A stretch of 64,000 nucleotides of DNA from Phocoena phocoena (lineage: Eukaryota > Chordata > Mammalia > Artiodactyla > Phocoenidae), in NCBI RefSeq assembly GCF_963924675.1, contig NW_027077447.1:480001-544000 (forward strand), given 5' to 3'. Every line of letters begins with the position of its first letter. Within the stretch, counting starts at the first letter, position 1. The notes beneath the pieces were generated by a model. It had not been told where the DNA came from. It saw only the letters and a program-made list of their open reading frames with translations, and searched no databases. Below are positions 9,282 through 20,329 of the stretch, piece after piece. The position numbers were made by a program, and so were the translations under genes.

Positions 9282-12200
9282 AGGGCGACGTCGCCAATGC
9301 GGAGTGCGACAACCAGGCAGGAGTGACCTCAGAGCAGAGGGTCAACCTCACAGAAGTGTGAAGAACCAAAGAGGATCAGATTCTCACCAGAGGGCCCACA
9401 TCACCAAGGGAATGGGAACCAGGCAGGAGTGTCCTCACACTAGTGGGGCCACATCACCGAAAAGTGAGGGACCCAGCACACGTGGCCTCAAACCAGAGGA
9501 CACACATCACAAGGGAGCTGGGATTGAGGCAGGCAGGAGGAGCCTCAAAACAGAGGGACCATAGAATTAAAGAGGTGAAGAATCCCGCAGTTGGAACCTC
9601 CCAGCAGGCGGCCAGGAGCAGCGAGACTATGGGATCCAGGCCGGAGTGATCTCACACCAGAGGGCCGTCATCATGAAACTGTGAGCAACCTAGGCGTTGG
9701 GATCTCAGAGCAGAAGGCCCACATTCCCATGGGGTTGGGAACCTGTCAGAAGTGTACTCGCACCACAGGGCACACATCAGAGAATTTAGGGAACCCAGGA
9801 GTTAGGGCCTGACGCCAGAGGGCCCTCATTACCAAGGGGAGGAGACTCCAATCAGGCACCAACACCCAACTGAGGTCCCACGTCGCCAAGGTGACGTGTG
9901 ACAGCCAGGTAGGAGTGACCTCACCGCAGAGGGCCTACCTCACAGAAGGGTGAGGAACACAGCCAGGATAAGACTCTCACCAGAGGGCCCACATCACCAA
10001 GGTGATCAGAACCAGGCAGGAGAGTCTTCACACCAGTGTGGCCACATCATAGAAAGGTGAGGAACCCAGCACATGTGGCCTAAACAAGAAGACCCACATC
10101 TCCAAGGGGCTCGGAATGAGGCAGGCAGGAGTAGCCTCACAACACAGGGCCCATAGAATAAAAAAGCTGAGGAATCCAGCAATGGGAACCTCCCAGCAGG
10201 CGGCCAAGAGCACCAAGTCTATGCGATTCAGGCCACAGTAAACTCACAGCAGAGGGTCCACATCATGAAAATGCGAGCAACCCAGCCATTTGGACCTCAG
10301 AGCAGAAGGTCCACATCCCCAAGGTGTTGGGAGCATGGCAGGAGTGTCCTCGCACCACTTAGCACATATCAGAAAATGTGGGTACCCAGCAGTTAGGGCC
10401 TGACGCCAGAGGGCCCTCATCACTGAGGGGAGGAGGCTCCCAGCATGTTCCAACTACCACAAGAGGGCCCACGTCGCCAAGGCGGGGTGTGCCAGCCAGG
10501 CAGGAGTGACCTCACAGCAGACGGCCCACCTCAAAGAAGTGTGAGGAACCCAACCAGGATCAGACTCTCACCAGAGGGCCCATATCACCAAGGGGACGGG
10601 AACCAGGCACGAGTGTCCTCACACCAGTGGGGCCACATCACTAAAAGATGAGGAAACTGGCACATGTGGCCACAAACCAGAGGACCTATATCACCAAGGG
10701 GCTGGGAGTGACACAGGCAGGAGGAGCCTCCCAACACAGGGCCCAAAGAATAAAAAAGGTGAGGAACCCAGCAGTTGGAACTTCCCAGCAGGCGGCCCAG
10801 AGTACAGAGGCTATGGGATCTAGGAATGAGTGAACTAACACCAGAGAGCTAACATCAGGAAACTGTGAGCAACCCAGTCGTTGGAACCTCAGAGCAGAAG
10901 GCCCATATCGCCATGGGGATGGGAACATTTCACGAGTGTCCTGGCATCACTGGGCTCACATCAGAAAACCTGGGGAGCCCAGCAGTTAGAGCCTGACGCC
11001 AGAGGGACCTCATCACCGAGGACAGGAGTCTCCAAAAGGATCGAACTGCCACCAGAGGGCCGACGTCACCAAGGCAATGGGAGCAAGCCAGGCAGGAGTT
11101 ACCTCAGAGCACAGGGCCCACCTCACAGAACGGTAAGGAACCCAGCCAGGATCAGACTCTCACCAGAGGGGCCACATCACCAAGGGGCTGGGAAACAGGC
11201 ACGAGTGTCCTCACACCATTGGGGCCACATCATCGAAAGGTGAGGGACCCAGCACACGTGGCCTCACACCAGAGGACACACATCACAACGGGGCTGGGAT
11301 TGAGGCAGGCAGGAGGAGCCTCAAAACAGAGGGCCCATAGAATAAAAAAGGTGAGGAATCCCGCAGTTGGAACCTCCCAGCAGGCGCCCAGGAGCAGCAA
11401 GCCTATGGGATCTAGGCCGGAATGAACGCACATCAGAGGGCCCTCATCATGAAACTGTGAGCACCCCAGCCTTTGGGACCTCAGAGCAGAAGGCCCAAAT
11501 TCCCATGTGGTTGGGAACCTGACAGGAGTGTACTCGCACCACAGGTCGCACATCTGCAAATTTTGGGAGCCCAGGAGTTAGGGTCTGACGCAAGAGGGCC
11601 CTCATTACCGAGGGACAGAGACTCGCAGCAGACACCAACTCCCAACTGAGGGCCCACGTCACCAAGGTGATGTGTGCCAGCCAGGCAGGAGTGACCTCAC
11701 TGCAGAGGGCCTACCTCACAGAAGGGTGAGGAAACCAGCCAGGATAAGACTCTCACCAGAGGGCCCACATCACCAAGGGTATCGGAACCAGGCAGGAGGG
11801 TCCTCACACAAGTGTGGCCACATTATAGAAAGGTGAGGAACCCAGAACATGTGGCCTAAAACAGGGGACCCACATCTCCAAGGGGCTAGGAGTGAGGCAA
11901 GCAGGAGTATCCTCACAAAACAGAGCCCACAGAATAAAAGTTGTGAGGAATCCAGCAGTTGGAACCGGCCAGTAGGCCGCCCAGAGCACAGAGTCTATGG
12001 GATCCAGGCCACAGCAAACTCACAGCAGAGGTCCCACATCATGAAACTGTGAGCAACCCAGCGGATGGGACCTCAGAGCAGAAGGCCCACATCCCTATGG
12101 GGATGGGAACCTGACAGGAGTGTCCTCGGCCCACTTCCACGAATCAGAAAATGTGGGAACCCAGCAGTTAGGACCTGAGGCCAGAGGACCCTCATCACCG

Positions 12201-12829
12201 AGGGGAGGAGGCTCCCAGCAGGCTCCAACTGCCACCATAAGGCCGATGTCACCAAGGAGGGGTGTGCCAACCAGGCAGGAGTGACCTCAGAGCAGAAAGC
12301 CCACCTCGCAGAAGTGTGAGGAACCCAACAAGGATCAGACTGTCACCAGAGGGCCAACATCACCAAGGGAATGGGAACCAGGCAGGAGTGTCCTCACACC
12401 AGTGGGGCTACATCACCATAATTTGAGGGACCCAGCACACGTGGCCTCAAACCTGAGGACACACATCACCAAGGGGCTGGGAGTGAGGCAGGCCAGAGGA
12501 TCCTCAAAACAGAGGGACCATAGAATAAAAAAGGTGAGGAATCCCACAGTTGGAACCTCCAGCAGGCAGCCAGGAGCAGCGAGGCTATGGGATCTAGTCA
12601 GGAGTGAACTCACACCAGAGGGCCCTCATCATGAAACTGTGAGCAACACAGCCGTTGGGACCTCAGAGCAGAAGGCTCACATCCCCATGGGGATGGGAAC
12701 CTGGCAGGAGTGTCCTTGCACCACTTAGCACGAATCAGAAAATGTGGGAACCCAGCAGTTAGGGCCTGAGGCCAGAGGGCCCTCATCACCGAGGGGAGGA
12801 GGCTCCCAGCAGGCTCCAACTGCCACCAT

Positions 12830-13473
12830 ATGGCCAACGTTGCCAAGGCGGGGTGTGCCAGCCAGGCAGGAGTGACCTCAGAGCAGAGGGCCCACCTCAC
12901 AGAAGGGTGAGGAACCTAACCAGGATCAGACTCTCACCAGAGGGCCAACATCACCAAGGTGATGGGAACCAGGCAAGACTGTCCTAACAGCAGTGGGGCC
13001 AACATCACCAAGGGAATGGGAACCAGGCAAGAGTGTCCTCACACCAGTGTGGCCACATTATAGAAAGGTGAGGAACACAGCACATGTGGCCTCAAACAAG
13101 GGGACACACATCACGAAGGGGCTGGGAGTGAGGCATGCAGGAGGAGACGCACAACCGAGGGCCCATAGAATAAAAAAGGTGAGGAATCGAGAAGTTGGAA
13201 ACTCCAAGCTGGAGGCCCAGAGCACTGACACTATGGGATACAGGCCAGAGTGAACACACAGCAAAGGGCCCACATCATGAAACTGTGAGCAACCCAGCAG
13301 TTGGGACCACAGAACAGAAGTCCCACATGCCCATGGGGATGGGAACCTGGCAGGAGTGACTCGCACCACTGGGCACACATCAGAAAATGTGTGGAGCCCA
13401 GCACTTAGGGCCTGACACCAGAAGGCCCTCATCACTGAGGGGAGGAGGCCCCAGCACGCTCCAACTGCCACCA
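12830..13473. repeat. Higher-order repeat with one extra unit
   Basis: 644 bp instead of about 592. The type-3 unit is present twice in tandem: ACATCACCAAGGTGATGGGA near 12947 and ACATCACCAAGGGAATGGGA near 13004, each followed by ACCAGGCAAGA. The gain of about 53 bp is that of one unit, as expected from a one-register unequal exchange. Confidence 0.75.
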
Positions 13474-13740
13474 GAGGGTCCACGTCGCCAAGGCGACGTG
13501 CGCCAGCCAGGCAGGATTGACCTCACAGCAGAGGGCCCACATCATGAAAGTGTGAGCAACCCAGCCGTTAGGACCTCAGAACAGAAGGCCCACACGCTCA
13601 TGAGGATGGGAACCTGGCAGGAGTGCCCTCGTACCACTTAGCACGTATCAGAAAATGTGGGAACCCCGCCGTTAGGGCCTGACGCCAGAGGGCCTCATCA
13701 CCGCGGGAAGGAGGCTCCCAGCAGGCTCCAACTGCCACCA
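13474..13740. repeat. Higher-order repeat lacking six units
   Basis: 267 bp. A type-1 unit (13474) is followed directly by a type-8 unit (CACATCATGAAAGTGTGAGC, near 13537), then types 9, 10 and 11. Types 2-7 are missing and the ~54-bp register is kept, so the deletion joined corresponding points of two units. Confidence 0.75.
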
Positions 13741-13996
13741 GGGTGCCGAAGTCAACAAGGCGGGTTGTGCCAGCCAGGCAGGAGTGACCTCAGAGAAGAG
13801 GGCTCACCTCACGGATGTGTGAGGAACCCAACCAGGATCAGAGTCTCACCAGAGGACCCACATCACCAAAGGGATGGGAACCAGGCAGGAGTGTCCACAC
13901 ACCAGTGGGGCCACATCATCAAAAGATGAGGAACCCATCACATATGGCCTCAAACCTGAGGACATACATCACCATGTGGCTGGGAGTGAGGCAGGT

Positions 13997-15113
13997 ATCT
14001 GGAGGGGCACATTTAACTCTAATTTCCCACCAGGAAGAGGAATTAACCAAAGGCTCAGAGTGCCGTGCCGGACCCTGATTATGGCCTGAAGCAAACCTGC
14101 AGTTTTGTGGCCAGCTTACAAGGAAGCGAGTTAAGAAAGGAGCTCAGGGGCACTGTAATTCACAAACCTGCAGAGATAAATGACAGCTATTGGCAAAAAT
14201 ATATCGAAGTAAGTCTGCAAAGAGGACTTGAAAACGAGGCAGAATTGCAGGAATCATATTTCAAGAGGTAGATTGGAATTGCATTTAAAGCATATGAAAA
14301 GCGGCAGATCTTTGACAGTGATGCACATGGACAAAAAGTGCGTATACATTTTTCCTGAATATATTCAGGAAAAAACGCATATGAACATTTTGGCCAACCA
14401 AGCACTCCAGCAATGGAAATCCACACTACAATGAAGTCACATTTCCCATTCGTCAAAAAGGCCATCTGAATAAAGTGTAAAAACCAGAAACACAGGACAG
14501 GCCATGGAGAACAGGGAGCCGTGTTATGCTGATGGGCGGGATGTAAATTGCCAACAGACACTCTGGAGATGTTCATGGTGTATCCTGAAACATCTAAAAA
14601 ACAAAGCTACAGAGCCTAGGGCACTTCCACTTTTGGCCCTATAGCTTAGGAAAATTAAAATCAACAAGACACAGCCAACACAAAATTTAGGGCTGCTGTG
14701 TTTACAAGAACCTCGAGTCCAGTACAAATTAAATATCCCAGAAAGAAAAAAATGGATAAAGAAGTTGTGCTACTTACGTACAACGGAATATCACTCAGCA
14801 GTGAAATCAATGTCATCAGGCCTGTAGCAGCAAATTGAGTGGATTTAATTATGATGATTCTAAGAGAAATATGTCACACAAAGAAAGATAATTATCATAA
14901 GATATCACTAATAGAGGGAGTGTAAACTTGGCTACACATAAACTGAATTACAAAACCGAACAGAGTCTCACATTTAGATAAAAACCTTATGCTTGCTTAA
15001 GGGGAAAGTTGAGTTGGGCTGCTGTATAAAAACAGATTGAAATTAGCACACATACCATTCCATAAGCCAAATACGTAATAAACAAGACCTACTCTTTGCT
15101 CAACGAAATAGAC
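13997..15113 (+). repeat. Satellite monomer M6, partial and highly diverged
   Basis: Starts near phase 600 of the unit (CTAATTTCCCACCAGGAAGA at 14020) and ends at phase about 1728 (GACTCA, 15110). The stretch between phase 600 and the palindrome is thus present on both sides of the GC-rich satellite (about 8273-8633 in M5, 13997-14360 here). Palindrome 14327-14397 is imperfect. Many positions differ from the homogenised array, and several match M7 (CTCTAATTTCC). Confidence 0.9.
14327..14397. repeat. Imperfect palindrome of M6
   Basis: The left arm reads AAAAAGTGCGTATACATTTTTCC, the right GGAAAAAACGCATATGAACATTTTGGCC. The inner 11-12 bp of each arm pair well; the outer parts have several mismatches and the outermost left bases (ATGGAC) have lost the TTGGCC end. 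Confidence 0.75.
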
Positions 15114-15116
15114 TCA

Positions 15117-15852
15117 TCCATGGTGTATCACCTCACACCTATTAGAATGGGCATCATCAGAAAATCTACAAACAACAAATGCTGGAAACGGTGTGGAGAT
15201 AAGGAATCCTCTTCCACTATTGTTGGGAATGTAAATTGATACAGTCACTGTGGAGAACATTATGGAGTTTCTTATAAAACTAAGAATAGAATTACCATAT
15301 GATACAGCAATCCCTCTACTGGGCATATACCCAGACAAAACCATAAATCAAAAAGAGACATTCACCACAATGTTCATTGCATCACTATTTACACTATCCA
15401 GGAAATGGAAGCAACCTAAATGCCCACAGACAGACGAATGCATAAAGATGTGGTACATATATAAAATGGAATATTACTAAGCCATAAAAAGGAATGAAAT
15501 TGGGACATTTGTAGAGACGTTGATGGATCTAGAGACTGTCATACAGAGTGAAGTAAGTCAGAAAGAGAAAAACAAATCTTGTATATTAATGCATATATGT
15601 GGAACCTAGAAAAATTGTACAGATGAACCGTTTTGCAAGGCAGAAATAGAGCAACACATGTATACAACAAACGTATGGACAACAAGGGGGGAAAGCTGTT
15701 GGGGATGGTGGTGGGAGGAGTTGAGATATTGGGATTGGTATGTATACATTTATATGTATAAAGTAGATAACCAAAAACAACCTGCTGTATAAAAATATAA
15801 AATTAAATTCAAAATAAAAAAATAAAATTAAAAAAAGTAAAACAGAAAAAAT
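15117..15852 (+). mobile_element. 5'-truncated L1, plus strand, at the satellite edge
   Basis: Starts in ORF2 at a stretch like TATCACCTCACACCTATTAG (15123), runs through the ORF2 C-terminus (15250-15480) and 3' UTR, and ends in an A-rich tail (about 15788-15852). No target-site duplication is visible, and the sequence beyond the tail is not satellite. It therefore marks a junction and is not a simple insertion into M6. It covers the same part of L1, in the same orientation, as the fossil L1 in every monomer. Confidence 0.85.
15250..15480 (+). pseudogene. L1 ORF2 C-terminal fragment, plus strand
   Basis: The 76-codon frame contains IELPYDTAIPLLGIYPDKT (about residues 12-30), MFIASLFTLSRKWKQPKCP (about 41-59) and IKMWYIYKMEYY at the end, matching the C-terminal region of L1 ORF2p. 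A stop (TAA, 15478) replaces the serine codon usual after MEYY, and stops also lie upstream, so the copy is dead. Confidence 0.85.
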
Positions 15853-17150
15853 ATTCTTCCCTTCACATACATGTATTTATATGAATAAATTATTTCCATG
15901 CTTATATCTGTAAATACACAAAAGAGGAATAAAATCTACCTTGAACCAAAAACGAAAAAAAGATAAAAAAGAACAGAACCCACCAGTTACACAGAGGAAA
16001 ACCGTTTCAGGGCACTTGCTCCAATTGCAAACAATTCTGAAGTTGGTCAGTGGTGGGGAATCATCTCCCATTCAGCCAGCATGCTCCTCGCAACAAGCGT
16101 CCTCACTGCAAAGCTGGGGGACCGTGCCGAGGTATCTGTGAGTAAACGTGGGCCGAGCCCCAGGCCAGCTGCTGCTGAAATGTTCCCACCCTTCCAAGGC
16201 TAAACACCTGAATATGTACAAGGACTTGAAAACCTAGAGGAAGGGCCATGGAGCCACATGAGGGACAGCATGCCAGCCGACTTGGTGCCTGCAGGCCAGC
16301 CAGGATGGTCCTGGCCCTGGGTGCTCTTCTGGAAGCTCTCCATTTCCCTGCCTGAGATACCCCTGCTGTCCCGGCCCCCACTGCTTTCTTCCTTCCTCAC
16401 CTGTGCCCAGGGAGAAATTCCAGCGGCAGGTGTGGGTGACACATCCTCTTCTTTAGCAGGTAGCATCTTGGCAACTGCTGCAGAAAGTCCAGCAGAGCCC
16501 CACTCACACTGGGACACCCACAAAGCCGTGGCTTCTCACTCCCTCCCACCAGCCCAGCCCCGAGACTGCTGACAGGGCAGAGAAAATGGCGTCAGGCACA
16601 GCTGCAGGGGCTCTTGCTGCCTGGAGCGGTGTTTATATTGATCTCAACCCAGGCACACCTGGGGAGGGCTGGCCGGCACGGTCAGGCTTCCCAAGCCAGC
16701 CAATAATCACCCCTCAGGGGCTCACAGTTGCTGAAAATGGAACTTGCTGAATTGGCCAGGTCCAAGGAACAGGTGTGGGCTCCTGAGAGTCAGGATAGAC
16801 AAGGGGCTGCAGCTCTGGCTTGTTTTCTAATTATATTATCTGGCCCATGAGTGGGAGACAACTTCAAGAAAACCCTCTCCTAATGAGAGGAACCCAGGAG
16901 TCAGGGAGAGGAGGGGTGGGTGGTGGTTGGAGACAGAGGCCTGGTGCCCCGGGTGCAGTGGAAGTCTCTGGAAGATCAGGTGGAGGAGGCCGCACAGAGT
17001 GATGCCCAGGGTCACAGACCTGTCAGAGCTGCTGTTTGTTAGTTCAAGTCCTGCTCTGAGGTGCTCTGTGTCAGATCTGAGCGACAGGTGAGCTGGGAGT
17101 GCTCTGCAATGAGGGCTATGTGCACGGTTCCTGTGTGCCCAGCCCTGCCA
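15853..17150. other. Low-copy DNA, no recognised gene
   Basis: The first 200 bp are A-rich, then the sequence becomes GC-rich (about 16060-17150) and lacks any satellite or L1 similarity I can see. Overlapping short open frames occur on both strands between about 16200 and 16570, with no recognisable domain, splice pattern or codon signature. I can name no gene here. Confidence 0.5.
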
Positions 17151-17357
17151 AGGTACCTGCAAGGGTAGCTCTGTATCCTGGGAGGGGCCTGACCACGGGA
17201 GCCCCATGGACTGCAGAGGACCTGCCCAGGGAATCCCATATCCTGGGAGGGGCCTGAACACGAGAGCCCCGTGGGCTGGGGTGGGGGTAGGGTACCTGCC
17301 CAGGTGAGCTCCATATCCTGGGATTGGCCTGACCTCGAGAGCCCCATGGGCTGCTGG
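17151..17357. repeat. Three-copy tandem repeat, about 66-72 bp
   Basis: Copies start near 17151, 17217 and 17289. Shared blocks are GGTACCTGCCCAGG, ATATCCTGGGAGGGGCCTGA and AGAGCCCCATGGGCTG, with small differences. The block directly abuts retroviral pol at about 17358. It may be an internal minisatellite of that element or of the island. Confidence 0.8.
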
Positions 17358-18400
17358 AGTCCTGGTAAAGGATGTCAGGACAGTCAGTGAAGCCACTGAG
17401 GATATACCTCCAGTAGTTCCTAAATCCTACACCCTGCTGGTCATTCTACCAACCACCAGGACTTGGTATTCTGTATTAGTCTTCACTGATGCCTTCTTTT
17501 GTATTCCATTAGTCCCAGAGTCACAAGAAATTTTGGCTTGTGAGTGACAGGACTCAACATACAACTAAAACAATACTTCCAGGCTGTCTTGCCCCAAGGG
17601 TTCAAAAATTCCCACACCATCTTTGGGGAAAGCTCAGCTAAAGACCTAAAAGTTCTACCTCTGGAAAAGGAAACACTCCTTCAATATTCAGACGACATTC
17701 TGATCGCCAGCCCTACTAAGGAGGCCTCAGAACTACCAAGCCAATAAAGGATAGAAGTTGTCCACGAAAAAGCTCAAGTATCACAGACTACGGTGACCTG
17801 CCTGGGCTTCATTCTCACAGAAGGTCGGAGAAGCCCATCCCAGGAAAGGGAAGAAACAATTTACAGCCTTACCCCTTTCTGAAACTAGAAGACAGCTTAG
17901 GGGTTCCTGGGGAAGCCAGGGTTTCCTGCCTCTGGATCCCTAACTACAGTCTACTAGCTGGGCCTCTATATGAAACACTGAAAGGAAAAGATGATGATCC
18001 TTTTGAATAGAATCCAGAAGTGGCCTTTCAAGAATGGAAAGAGCAGTCAATTCAGACCCTTGCCCTGGGACTCCCTAATTTAGCTAAACCCTTTGACCTT
18101 TACATTCCTGGTGAAAGGTGAATCGCCATTGGAGTATTAGTGCAAAAACTGGGACCACTTGAAATGGAACAATGCAAGAATGCCATCCAGGTAGGATAAA
18201 CTATGGTCACCAAGGGGCTTGGCCCACCGCCACATCTGGCCAAGATACTGGTGGTATCTGAAAACCTGGAAATCAGCAGCCCAAAAGGCCACCTCCCTTC
18301 TAAGGGAAACGGACCCCACGTGGTGATACTAACCCCCAACCATGCCCTGAAGTTGCAGGGTTTGCTCCGTGGGCACACTGACCTCGATTGAGGAGGCCCT
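17358..18400 (+). pseudogene. Endogenous retrovirus pol remnant (reverse transcriptase to connection region)
   Basis: Decayed gammaretrovirus-like (class I ERV) polymerase on the plus strand. Colinear motifs: FTDAFFCIPL (about 17483-17512), the substrate-side motif LPQGFKNS (about 17590), the catalytic box as YSDD in place of the usual YVDD/YMDD (about 17687-17698), and VTCLGFILTEGRR (about 17790-17830). Further segments resemble the stretch leading to RNase H (17880-18360). It is broken by a stop and frame change at about 17540-17547, a stop after 17744 and several later stops. No protease, integrase or intact envelope was seen. It cannot encode an enzyme. Confidence 0.75.
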
Positions 18401-19149
18401 CCAACTCCAACCTCCAGAGAGATAACCGGGGGCAACGGGGCACCATGACGACCCGTGTGACCATCACTTGACCTGGAGTTTCTCTCATAAAACAACAAGA
18501 GTGTGTCCCAAAAGAGTAGACTACTGCTTTCAGTACTTACTGTACCCAGAGGGGAGCTAATAATCTTGGCGGGGGAACCGTATATCATGATGTCACCATA
18601 GAAAAGCCTACAGACACCCTGATGATGGTGGCCAATAAGACCGGCTGGACTCCTGTTTACTTCCAAAGGCTCTTGACTCAGTGACCATCATGATCCTTCA
18701 ACACCACTGACCCTGGACTGTCTGGGAGCTGAGCGGGCAGGATCCTGACACCTGGTGCTGTTTTTACGTTAATTCAGGGGCCTAATGGAAGAAAGCGCAG
18801 ACTGTTGGTCAGAGCATCTAGGCTGGCAGAAACGGTCAGTCAGAGCATCTAGGCTGGCAGAAACGGTCAGCCTAAGGTGGCCGAACAAATGTGGGGCGGA
18901 GTGAAACTGGACCTCACAGCGCCACTGCACATCTCCTTTCTGGACCCTTAAAGGTCATTAGAATCTATAACACTTCCAATACTGGTGCTCAGGTGGACGA
19001 GCAGGGAGGCAGGAGGCCTGGGGACAATCAACGTCACCTGGAGGCTGCTGGGGAGAAGTTCTGACCCTCGCCCACGGGTATGAAGCCTCCTAACTCAGCA
19101 CTCAGCAGTTACAGAAGAAGGGTCTGCACCCGCAGCACTCCAAGAATGA
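18401..19149. other. Probable retroviral 3' remnant, heavily decayed
   Basis: Follows pol without a clear boundary. Only one weak clue is seen: codons at 18753-18776 read WCCFYVNS, resembling the cysteine motif of gammaretroviral envelope transmembrane subunits, but the surrounding frame is not convincingly envelope. Nothing else is recognised apart from the short tandem duplication at 18809-18870. Confidence 0.35.
18809..18870. repeat. Perfect 31-bp tandem duplication
   Basis: TCAGAGCATCTAGGCTGGCA plus 11 more bases occurs twice back to back (18809-18839 and 18840-18870) without a mismatch. It is a recent local duplication inside otherwise decayed DNA. Confidence 0.9.
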
Positions 19150-19640
19150 GGAAAGGGACAAAAGGCAGAAGAGAAGTTTGTCCCAGGCAAAGCCCCTTAA
19201 AAATGCCTGGGATATAAAAATAGAATCTGGGCAATAAAATAAAGTCTAACCATTTTTATCCTTTGTGCTTTGTCTAATTTCAGGTGCTCCTAGTGTCCCG
19301 CATACAGAGGTTCCACACCCGGCACTTCAGACCAGATTTCCTAGAGCAGAATGGCTCGATGACACTTCAGCTCCTGGGGCCCAGTTCAGACTCCGTGACA
19401 TAGAGCCTGAGCTGCAGCCAACCAGGTCCTCGAGAGCTCAGCCCCCTCCCTCCCAGTGACTCTGACAGGATCTCTACACAGCAGCCCAGCCCACAGCCCA
19501 CAGGGTAGCACCTCTCCATTCTCTGATCAAAATATAAAGTTTCCTTTGCTTTTGAACCAAACTCAGTCTCGATCTATTGGCTCCAATGACACTGGGCAGG
19601 GGGACACTTGTTGGCGTCCACTCTGGAGGATCAGTAACAG
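19150..19640 (+). repeat. Possible ERV long terminal repeat remnant
   Basis: Contains a TATA-like GATATAAAAATAG (19211), then AATAAAATAAAG (19233), and downstream AATATAAAGTTTCCTTTGCT (19535) with AACTCAGTCTCGATCTATTG, which looks like the R/U5 end of a class I LTR. It lies downstream of pol on the same strand, as a 3' LTR would. No second LTR copy and no clear TG...CA ends were found, so the call is tentative. Confidence 0.35.
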
Positions 19641-19970
19641 AAATTGAGAACATTGTAACTTCAATGAACAGATGTGTGAGCCAAACTGTAATTAACATAG
19701 AACAGTGTATAAGGCTCGGGTAAAATAAGATGTTTCTAACACTTCCATTTGATATTTCCATCACTTTCTTATAAGCAAGTTCAGTGAAAAGGTTTGTCTT
19801 CTTTGTCAGGTCAATATTAGAGAAACAAAGTGATTTCTTTCCAAGGATGTACATCTAATAATCTTGGTTAAAGCTTCAATCTTGTTTTAAATGCTTTTGC
19901 ATTGAAAATGATACCTCTCTTTCAGCTCCCCCATTTCTGAGAAGCATAAAATCTTATAATTTATTATTAC
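19641..19970. other. AT-rich spacer, nothing recognised
   Basis: No satellite, L1, retroviral or coding similarity is visible in these 330 bp. Confidence 0.5.
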
Positions 19971-20146
19971 CAAAGGGAAATGGTAGGAGGAGGGATAAAT
20001 TAACAGTTTGGGATTAACACATACACACTGCTATGTATGAAATCATCAGCAAGGAACTACTGTATAGCACAGGGAACTACACTCAATATTTTGCAATAAC
20101 CTATAAGGGGAAATGATCTGAAAAAGAATAGATATTTTTATTGACA
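19971..20146 (+). mobile_element. L1 3'-UTR fragment, plus strand
   Basis: GGGATAAATTAACAGTTTGG (19993), CTACTGTATAGCACAGGGAA (20058) and CAATATTTTGCAATAACCTA (20084) are characteristic of the cetartiodactyl L1 3' UTR. The fragment covers the same stretch as the 3' UTR part of the satellite unit and has the same orientation. It has no poly-A tail and no visible target-site duplication. Confidence 0.8.
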
Positions 20147-20329
20147 TCATCCATCAATGACAGTAAAAATGGAATCTAAGGGAAGACAGTGGTGAGTGCT
20201 TCTGACCCTGAAGACTTCAATCATCTAAAGTTTGGACTCTGCCTACTTCCCAAGGCCCTTAATGAACATATGTGTAGCCGTAGCTTAAAAAATTCCCCAG
20301 TTTGGGTTGCGGACAGACACTGATATTTA
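20147..20329. other. Junction between L1 fragment and satellite, nothing recognised
   Basis: About 180 bp without confident similarity to either neighbour. Short stretches might correspond to monomer phase 150-330 in a very decayed state, but I cannot support an alignment by eye. Confidence 0.4.

Larger units (their letters stand above)
8634..13996. repeat. GC-rich satellite: about 54-bp units in an 11-unit higher-order repeat
   Basis: The array is built of 52-57-bp units that mostly start GAGGGCCCACATCACCAAGG or close variants, with a GGAACCCAGCC-like middle and a TGACCTCACA-like end. Eleven distinct unit types recur in fixed order; the first repeat has lengths of about 57, 54, 53, 53, 57, 54, 53, 53, 53, 52 and 57 bp. 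Higher-order repeats start near 8687, 9282, 9872, 10463, 11055, 11648, 12239, 12830, 13474 and 13741, mostly 590-595 bp apart. The array opens with a type-11 unit at 8634 and ends inside a type-5 unit at 13996. It is richer in G+C than the flanking satellite and unrelated to it by eye. Both strands hold short open frames, but unit lengths are mostly not multiples of three and frames do not persist. I do not recognise the family; a link to the GC-rich 'heavy' satellite reported from baleen whales is possible but untested. Confidence 0.9.

Noticed and set aside
9304..13929. Many overlapping 60-140-codon frames on both strands of the ~54-bp array, giving a repetitive protein-like pattern.
   Set aside because: Most units are 52-54 bp with irregular lengths, so frames do not persist; frames on opposite strands overlap. 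This is a by-product of a stop-poor GC-rich repeat.
8634..13996. CRISPR-like appearance (regular short repeats).
   Set aside because: Units are contiguous variants of one sequence without unrelated spacers, and the surroundings are mammalian satellite and retroelements.
16200..17396. Longest non-satellite open frames (minus strand 16200-16523 and 16836-17396; plus strand 16258-16572).
   Set aside because: They overlap one another on opposite strands, show no recognised domain, and the longest runs through the three-copy tandem repeat. Chance frames in GC-rich DNA are more likely.
18721..18790. Envelope-like WCCFYVNS codons at 18753-18776 suggesting a retroviral env.
   Set aside because: Only eight residues match the expected pattern, with no supporting frame or fusion region around them. 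Kept only as a weak note within the ERV remnant.
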